NCBI GenBank assembly: GCA_003427395.1
Contig: BFEA01000018.1
Span: 4,856,549-4,879,003, forward strand
Direction of reading: 5' to 3'
DNA from: Chara braunii
Lineage: Eukaryota > Streptophyta > Charophyceae > Charales > Characeae
Length of the DNA: 22,455 bases
Shown piece after piece: positions 17,436 to 22,455 of the stretch (its first letter is position 1; each line of letters starts with the position of its first letter). The notes under the pieces were generated by a model. That model saw only the letters and a list, made by a program, of their open reading frames with translations, searched no databases and was not told the DNA's origin. Both the position numbers and the translations under genes were made by a program.

Positions 17436-18070
17436 TTGCCTGAATGGGAAACTAATCAGTATTCAACCACGAGTCGTAGAGGCGACGGGGGCAATCCCGA
17501 TTGTTTATTTTTTAGGAGAAAGATCCCGGAAGGAAGTGTTCGAAAGTACAAGCCGATAGGGAAGAAAGCAAAACCGGTCTCGATCCTGCTAGGGACATCA
17601 AAGGAAGAGGCTATGGAGAAGAAGGAGGAGGTCCTTCGAGTGATCCGAGAAAGAAGGGCAACGGAGGAACATCGGATACCAGATGAGGTAGCGGACACAA
17701 TGAAGATAGGGATAGACGGGTTCTTAACGGAAGAAGAAACCCGCCTGATCAAAAAGACCTGCCAGGAATTTCACCTGGCATTTGCCTTTAGTGATCACCA
17801 GAAGGGACGACTGGATGCGAAGTAGATCCCTCCGGTCAGAATCCACACGGTAGAACATGAGTGCTGGAATGATAAGGGGTCATTCTATGAGTTTGGGATA
17901 GCAGGAGAAGTAACAGACCTCCTCCGAGTGAAGATGAACTCCTTCGTTGCGGAGCCTACGACATCGCCGTACGCAAATCGGTGGTTCGTCTTTCGGAAGC
18001 CTAACAAGACACTAAGGTGGATTCAGGACCTACAGAAGTTTAATGCGGTAACCATCCGGGATGCGGCTCG
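17436..18070 (+). pseudogene. pol: pol: protease-RT linker and RT fingers (frame-shifted)
   Basis: This reading frame differs from both gag-protease and the main RT frame. It encodes a charged linker (EEVLRVIRERRATEEHRIPD), then FLTEEETRLIKKTCQEFHLA and the start of RT with RWFVFRKPNKTLRWIQDLQK followed by FNAVTIRDA, which is the conserved fingers region of gypsy RTs. TAG at 17823-17825 interrupts it. The preceding frame hands over somewhere in 17500-17560, and the following frame takes over near 18065 (VTIRDA continues as LLAESHAGRSIYSL). The frame is open from 17436, but residues before about 17510 are probably not authentic. Decay is the simplest explanation. The first junction is also where Ogre-type elements carry an intron. 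Confidence 0.85.
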
Positions 18071-19756
18071 CAACCTCAGGCTCACTTATTAGCAGAATCG
18101 CACGCCGGTCGGAGCATTTACTCCCTGATGGATCTGTACTCAGGGTACGACCAGCTTCCATTGGATGTTCGGGACAAGCCATACACCGCTATGCACACTC
18201 CCGTAGGCCAGCTACAGATGCAAGTGACACCTATGGGATTCACAAACGCGGTGGCAGAATCGCAACGTGGGATGCTCGCCGTGGCCGGGGACATGTTTCT
18301 AGAAAAATGTGAACCTTACATCGATGACAATCCGATCAAAGGCGCGCAGGAAAAGGACGAGACGGAAGTCCAGCCAGGGATCCGACGTTTTGTATGGAAC
18401 CATATGCATGACATCAAGGACTTACTCCGCCGGTTCCTAGTATACAACATTACGGCTAGTGGACCAAAGACTATCCTAGCAGTACCGGAGGTAACTATAC
18501 TAAGATTTCGTTGCGGTGCTTACGGCAGGAAGCCGGATCCGGCAAAGACTGACAAGATATCACAGTGGCCGACACCACTGCGCACGACGACGAAGGTAAG
18601 GGCACTCCTAGGCGTAGTCGGCTTTTGGAGGATCTTCATTAAGAACTTTTCCAAGATTGCTGAGCCTATCCGGGCTATGATCAGGAAAGAAGGAACCATG
18701 GATTGGACGGAGGAGCGAGAAGAAGCTGTCCAAAGGCTCAAGGACATATTGACATCTGAGACAGTCGCCCTGTCCGCGCCTTGTTTTAATGACGAAGTGG
18801 GACGACCCTTCATCCTAGAGACGGATGGAGGACTTTTGGCTGTAGGAGGTGTGTTGATTCAAAGGGATGAGGGAGGAAAAGAGAGGCCGATTAGGTTCGA
18901 AAGTAGAACCCTGAACTCCGCAGAACGGTGGTACTCGCAATTCAAGAAGGAAGTCCTAGCCATCCTGCATTGCCTTAAGACCTTCCAAGCCTACCTATTT
19001 GGGAAGCGGTTCATCTTAAGGATCGATCTGACAAATGTCGCAGGGGCTCTAAAGAATTACAGGCCAATATATCCGACGGTAGGGAGATGGGTAGGATTCA
19101 TCTGGCAGTTCGATTACAAGATCGAACGGATTGCTGGAATCCACAACAAGGCAGATGGGCTGAGTCGGGTTTGCATCACTCCCGAAGGGATGGAGGATGC
19201 AGAGCCCATTGACGTCTTTCTCGAATACGAAGGAGAGACTCTCGCGGTGGACAACGAAATGATGAGTGAGGGATGCACATCGGGAGAACTATTGATCCAG
19301 ACTTTGGAGAAGGGGGCACCTGCCGTAATAGCAGAACTGACAGAAGGACCAGTCACCACTCGAGGACACAGAGAAGAAAATGACTCATGGGGAGCGATAG
19401 TAGGACCGAAAGAGGAGCTAATAGCAATGGCAGTCGAAGGAGGCCGGGAAGCAGTGATGAGCTCAGTGGAATCTTCGGAAAGGAAAGAGTTGCAATGGGT
19501 GGTAAATCAGATGCAGGAAGGAAAGGATGGGGTTCAGGACGGGGATAAGTTTTTCTATGTCCAATCATACGAAGGACTCTTTCGGGAGATCGGATTGTTG
19601 TTGGTAGGAAACAAACAACCTATGGAAGTCAGTATTAAAGCAAGGGAAGAAGTCGAAAGGTACGTCCTAAGGGGCGGGCATTTGTTCCGAAGGGAGGAAG
19701 GTGCTATGCCCAGAAGGGTTGTGTTCGGAAGACCTAGGCAAGTAGACGTTATCTAG
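18071..19756 (+). CDS. pol: pol: reverse transcriptase palm/thumb and RNase H
   Basis: Copies element RNA into DNA and degrades the RNA strand. The longest intact stretch of pol; it starts by frame change rather than at a true initiator. RT motifs: SIYSLMDLYSGYDQ with the first catalytic Asp at 18131-18133, TPMGFTNAVAESQR, and the YIDD box at 18317-18328, followed by NPIKG where a V-x-V-K-G-like string is common. The connection domain has VRALLGVVGFWRIFIKNFSK. RNase H has ETDGG (Asp 18824), FKKEVLAIL (Glu 18950) and LRIDLTNVAGAL (Asp 19025), so its acidic residues are present. A tether region with NKADGLSRV leads to a linker of ~190 residues. It ends at TAG 19754, after which the same frame continues into integrase, so that stop is probably a lesion. 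Confidence 0.95.
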   Translation, partial: QPQAHLLAESHAGRSIYSLMDLYSGYDQLPLDVRDKPYTAMHTPVGQLQMQVTPMGFTNAVAESQRGMLAVAGDMFLEKCEPYIDDNPIKGAQEKDETEVQPGIRRFVWNHMHDIKDLLRRFLVYNITASGPKTILAVPEVTILRFRCGAYGRKPDPAKTDKISQWPTPLRTTTKVRALLGVVGFWRIFIKNFSKIAEPIRAMIRKEGTMDWTEEREEAVQRLKDILTSETVALSAPCFNDEVGRPFILETDGGLLAVGGVLIQRDEGGKERPIRFESRTLNSAERWYSQFKKEVLAILHCLKTFQAYLFGKRFILRIDLTNVAGALKNYRPIYPTVGRWVGFIWQFDYKIERIAGIHNKADGLSRVCITPEGMEDAEPIDVFLEYEGETLAVDNEMMSEGCTSGELLIQTLEKGAPAVIAELTEGPVTTRGHREENDSWGAIVGPKEELIAMAVEGGREAVMSSVESSERKELQWVVNQMQEGKDGVQDGDKFFYVQSYEGLFREIGLLLVGNKQPMEVSIKAREEVERYVLRGGHLFRREEGAMPRRVVFGRPRQVDVI

Positions 19757-20878
19757 GCAATACACGACGGGTTAGCTGGAGGTCATCAGTCGTCCAAAGG
19801 AACGCTTGCAAAGATAACACCTCTCTATTATTGGTCAGGCATGGCAGGCATGGTCGCCATATACTGCCAGACTTGCCTTATTTGCCAAGAACGAAGCTCG
19901 GTGCGGGTCTTCGAGCCACTTAGACCAACGCGGGTCTTAGGGCCGGGACATCTGGTCCACCTCGACCTTGCGGTCATGCCTGCATCAACGGATGGGTACA
20001 GGTATATCCTGGATGCGCGAGACAACTTGAGTGGGTTCGTGGAGGCCGTCGCCCTCAAGAAAAAGACAGGGAGGAGTGTGGCGGACTGCATAGAAGACTT
20101 TTACTTAAGGCATCCGTTCGTTAGGAAGTTTATAGCAGATAATGAAACGAAATTTGTGAACCAAGAAGTATTGGGGATGCTTAAGAGACTCTGCGTACCG
20201 ATCAAACTCATCGAGCCGTATCACCCTGAGGCCAATGCACATGTAGAAAGGGGGCACCGAACCTTGAAGAATACAATTGCAAAGCTCGCAGCAGACCATC
20301 TGGGGAATTGGCCTAGGTATTTTAAGTAGGTTGTCTTTGCAGAGAATATGACTCCTAAAAGGACAACAGGGTGTATCCCAGCAGAGCTTTGGTACGGAAG
20401 AGAGATCGACTTTCCTGTGGAAGCCTTGGTACCTACCTGGAACAGGTTAGATGATGATCCGCAAATGACCACTGAAGAATTAATCGAGGCAAGATGTCAA
20501 CAAATCCTTAAGAATGAGGAGGTTATGGAAGACATCGCCAGCCAGGTGTTGGACAACAGAATGAGGGACAAAGCAAGGTGGGAACGGGTTAAGAATGTCA
20601 GAAAGGAACCACTTCAGGTGGGGGAGATGATATTGGTAAGGAACTCGGCACTAGAAAGTACTTGGTCGGGACAGTTGGGAAGGAGGTTCAAAGGGCCCTA
20701 CCGGGTCGCCAAGCGGGTGAGACTGAACACCTTCGAACTGGAAGATTTGGATGGAACTGGATTGAAAGGGCCCTTCCCAGGGCAACGACTGGTCAGGTTT
20801 CTAAGTCGGCACCCAGTGGAACAATGGCTTCAGGAGGCCGAAGATAAGAAAACAGAGGAGCCACAAGCTAAAGACTGA
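19757..20878 (+). pseudogene. pol: pol: integrase with GPY/F module (one in-frame TAG)
   Basis: Inserts the cDNA into the host genome. It shares the RT frame. The zinc domain is visible as IHDGLAGGH (His 19763 and 19784) and CQTCLICQ (Cys 19865, 19874, 19883). The catalytic core has Asp in HLDLAVMP (19964), Asp in FIADNETKFVN (20138) and Glu in AHVERGH (20246); the last two are separated by exactly 35 residues, the D-X35-E of gypsy and retroviral integrases. TAG 20327-20329 interrupts the core's end, and the frame resumes at once with FAENMTPKRTTG. The C-terminal module has GEMILVRNSALE and RRFKGPYRV (GPY at 20693-20701). No chromodomain is apparent before TGA 20876. Without the stop it would complete a normal non-chromodomain gypsy integrase. 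Confidence 0.94.
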
Positions 20879-21147
20879 TCACAACCTTTCCCATACAATG
20901 GTTTGTCTCTGACCATGTTCGTGGGACTGTCATTTTTTTTGGGGACTGGCGCTTTGGCTTGGACTGACTGAGGTTGAAAGGCAGCATGACTTGGGGGTTT
21001 GCAATATCTGGCTGGTGTGATAACGGGAAGGGATGTTTGGGTTATTGTACCATAGTTTCTTACGGGAAAAAAATGGGGTCATCACAAACGACGCAATCGC
21101 ATGTATAAAAGGGGCGTGGTGCGAGGGATACTGGGTGCATTTTGGAA
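20879..21147. other. Post-pol spacer with internal promoter signals
   Basis: No coding frame is supported. It contains a T-run followed by GGGG (about 20931-20944), an A-run at about 21067-21073 and the TATA box described separately. I looked for a polypurine tract and 3' LTR here and found neither, which agrees with the presence of another ORF downstream. Confidence 0.6.
21104..21110 (+). promoter_or_regulatory. TATA box before the post-pol ORF
   Basis: TGTATAAAAGGGGCG is a consensus TATA box with GC-rich flank. Transcription about 30 bases downstream would start near 21134, leaving a leader of roughly 14 bases before ATG 21148. The position in a coding-free gap directly before an ORF supports a subgenomic promoter, though it is one site only. 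Confidence 0.5.
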
Positions 21148-22176
21148 ATGTCTACCGGCCTAAGGGGGGGGGAGGCGCGAGTGTGTGAGGGACATTGCGG
21201 GTGTTGTTTTGCTATACAGGGCTTAGGAGTAAAACGAGAAAAGATAAAAATGGAATTCGGCAACGAGAACGACAGCGGGGCGATCAACAGGTCTACCGGA
21301 GGGGAAGAAGCAGGACCAAGCCAAGGGAGGAGGATAACGAAGAGAAAATTGTACATTGGGCTCATGGGCGGGCCAGTGGTAGGCAGGGGTGGAAGGAAAT
21401 GCTTGTGTAGGAAACCCTCACCCCTCCGCAAGGGGGAAGGTATAGAAATATCATCTGACAGTGAGGGCGAAAAGGGAAGGGCAAATCTGGAAGAAAGAGG
21501 CAACACAGAAATGGGTGATAAGGCCCGGGTCTCTAACGAGGAAGGGGCCAGCAGGGGCGAACCACGTGAGACTTGGCATGGGGAAAGCGAGGGGGGACAA
21601 GGTATGCGCGATGAACGTGAGGAGGACGAGGAAAAAAGGGAGAGCCCGCTTGAAGGACGAAGCGGTCACGGTAGTTGCGAGGGGTATGGGACGGGGACAG
21701 AGATCCCTTTTACCTACGATCCAAAAAACCTTGCTGGTGAGTATAGCCCCATACAGACTGAAGACGAGGGGGACGAGGAGGAGGATGTGCGACAAGTCAT
21801 ATAAATCAGCAGCGAGGATGAGAGGGATGAGATCTCAAGGCCTAGGGAAGAGGGGCGGCCTCCGATGCACCAACTGGGCGATGGGGCTTTCAGATGGGAG
21901 GACGAGTTGGGGCCAATGCCCAGTCATTGGTTTCAGCAATGGACCAATGTAATCAGGCACGAATGGATTATCAAGACTCGGGAACTCGCAAGGGCAGGGA
22001 TGGAAGCCACACCACTGGATTTTTTAAACGAGGCAGAGTTGCATAAGATTATAAGGATGAAAAAATAGATTGAGACCTACGGCCTGGGGGTTAGGAAACC
22101 TGCCAAGGAACGGGGTGGACAAGGAACTCGGCAAGACGAGGCGCAAGGCAGCAATAGGAACGAGGTGTTGACTTAG
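21148..22176 (+). pseudogene. Unknown post-pol ORF, acidic, SIM-like motifs
   Basis: One + frame starts at ATG 21148 and reads through TAA 21802 and TAG 22066 to TAG 22174. The first 218 codons are intact. The composition is Glu/Gly/Arg-rich and probably disordered in the first half, with a basic patch (GRRITKRKLYIG) and an acidic stretch (TEDEGDEEEDVRQVI). IEISSDSE (21442-21465), and VI/ISSEDE split by the TAA at 21802, look like SUMO-interacting motifs. After the TAA a more structured segment (HWFQQWTNVIRHEWIIKTRE, then LDFLNEAELHKIIRMKK) ends at TAG 22066; coding-like sequence (TYGLGVRKPAKERGGQG) continues beyond it. No envelope features such as signal peptide or transmembrane helix are seen, so I do not call it env. 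A GTGAGT donor-like site lies inside at 21737 and an acceptor-like site follows at 22209. Function unknown. Confidence 0.65.
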
Positions 22177-22189
22177 CATTGAAAAGGAT

Positions 22190-22209
22190 CGCTGTTTTTC
22201 TGTCTGCAG
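22190..22209 (+). promoter_or_regulatory. Candidate 3' splice site
   Basis: CGCTGTTTTTCTGTCTGCAG has a pyrimidine tract and terminal CAG, a strong acceptor shape. It follows the apparent end of the post-pol frame. The downstream frame (22210-22299, starting RHENDENVYSMSKLAKEEVK, ending TAA) looks coding, which suits an acceptor. Confidence 0.45.
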
Positions 22210-22299
22210 AGACATGAGAATGACGAGAACGTGTATAGTATGAGCAAGCTTGCTAAGGAGGAAGTGAAAAGAGGGCCGACTAAGGCTGTGTCACGATAA
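22210..22299 (+). CDS. Possible last exon of the post-pol gene
   Basis: Following the acceptor-like CAG at 22209, the frame reads about 29 charged residues (ENDENVYSMSKLAKEEVKRG and on) to TAA at 22297-22299. It has no good start codon of its own and its composition resembles the upstream ORF. It could equally be chance. The rest of the window (22300-22455) shows no further gene; GAGAGGGGAAAA at about 22434-22445 is polypurine-tract-like, but no LTR start follows before the end. Confidence 0.25.
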   Translation, partial: RHENDENVYSMSKLAKEEVKRGPTKAVSR

Positions 22300-22455
22300 A
22301 GATAGAAGATAGTTTTTTAGGCTACTTTTTGGATGAGCTACCTTGGGTACATAAGACAAAGACATGGGATTTGGGATGAGACCAATTGGGAGAGGGTGTA
22401 TTGTGAATTCTGGATGGAATAAGGATTATGCTTTTGAGAGGGGAAAACCTTGAAT

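Larger units (their letters stand above)
7978..22455 (+). mobile_element. Giant Ty3/gypsy-type LTR retrotransposon, 3' end outside window
   Basis: The order zinc-knuckle gag, aspartic protease, RT, RNase H, integrase with GPY/F module is seen on the + strand from 14317 to 20878. RT before integrase defines the Ty3/gypsy (Metaviridae) order rather than Ty1/copia. Upstream lie four copies of an unknown protein and downstream one more unknown ORF, giving more than 14 kb if the proposed 5' LTR at 7978 is right. In-frame stops or frame changes interrupt every major ORF, so this copy is probably not autonomous. The left boundary is a guess based on TGTGAGATCC and a nearby primer-site-like sequence; no 3' LTR or target-site duplication is visible. 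The gag-pol core is certain and the outer limits are not. Confidence 0.7.

Noticed and set aside
10147-21804. Reassignment of TAG/TAA as sense codons (as in some ulvophyte algae)
   Set aside because: TAG and TAA recur in-frame, but one TAG replaces a conserved Trp, TGA also appears in-frame, several frames are shifted as well, and apparent genuine ends use TAG as often as TGA. Pseudogene decay explains more.
21148-22176. Envelope gene at the post-pol position
   Set aside because: No signal peptide, transmembrane helix, cleavage site or cysteine pattern is visible; the composition is acidic and soluble.
22434-22445. Polypurine tract just before a 3' LTR
   Set aside because: GAGAGGGGAAAA is suitable, but the following bases do not begin like the proposed 5' LTR and the window ends ten bases later.

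Overview
The window looks like repeat-rich eukaryotic nuclear DNA. There is no bacterial gene organisation. Simple repeats and minisatellites fill the first third, and a very large Ty3/gypsy-type LTR retrotransposon on the + strand fills the rest. The wording of its RT/RNase H region reminds me of elements from charophyte algae such as Chara, or another streptophyte. That is recollection only and needs a search.

Bases 1-7900 hold no gene I can support. In order: a (TC)n microsatellite; an unassigned purine-rich stretch; a 26-bp GC-rich tandem repeat (739-867); a block with several perfect hairpins (870-2000); a long array of ~78-80-bp units in two subfamilies (2080-4380); a 91-bp repeat array (4440-5130); a purine-rich tract followed by a pyrimidine-rich tract (5130-5830); a 47-bp direct repeat; and then a diverged copy of the 26-bp/hairpin/79-bp family on the opposite strand (about 6380-7900). 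Four single Ns lie in or beside the repeat arrays. Two of them are flanked by identical sequence, so copy numbers are not reliable.

From about 7978 a retrotransposon reads to the right. A possible 5' LTR (7978-8427) and primer-binding site (8431-8448) are followed by a ~1.7-kb leader. Then come four tandem, diverged copies of one unknown two-part protein (10147-13848), gag-protease (14317-17322 and on to about 17520), RT-RNase H (about 17500-19756) and integrase with a GPY/F module (19757-20878). A further unknown ORF (21148-22176) follows pol, with a consensus TATA box in front of it. No 3' LTR is seen before the window ends, so the element exceeds 14 kb.

The catalytic residues of RT, RNase H and integrase are visible (integrase D-X35-E exactly), but in-frame stops and frame changes break nearly every ORF. 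This copy is therefore probably defective, or else depends on recoding or splicing. The overall plan (extra ORF region before gag, very large size, frame change between protease and RT) resembles the Ogre/Tat-like giant gypsy elements. The four-copy pre-gag gene family and the post-pol ORF are the parts I cannot match to any family and are the best candidates for something undescribed.
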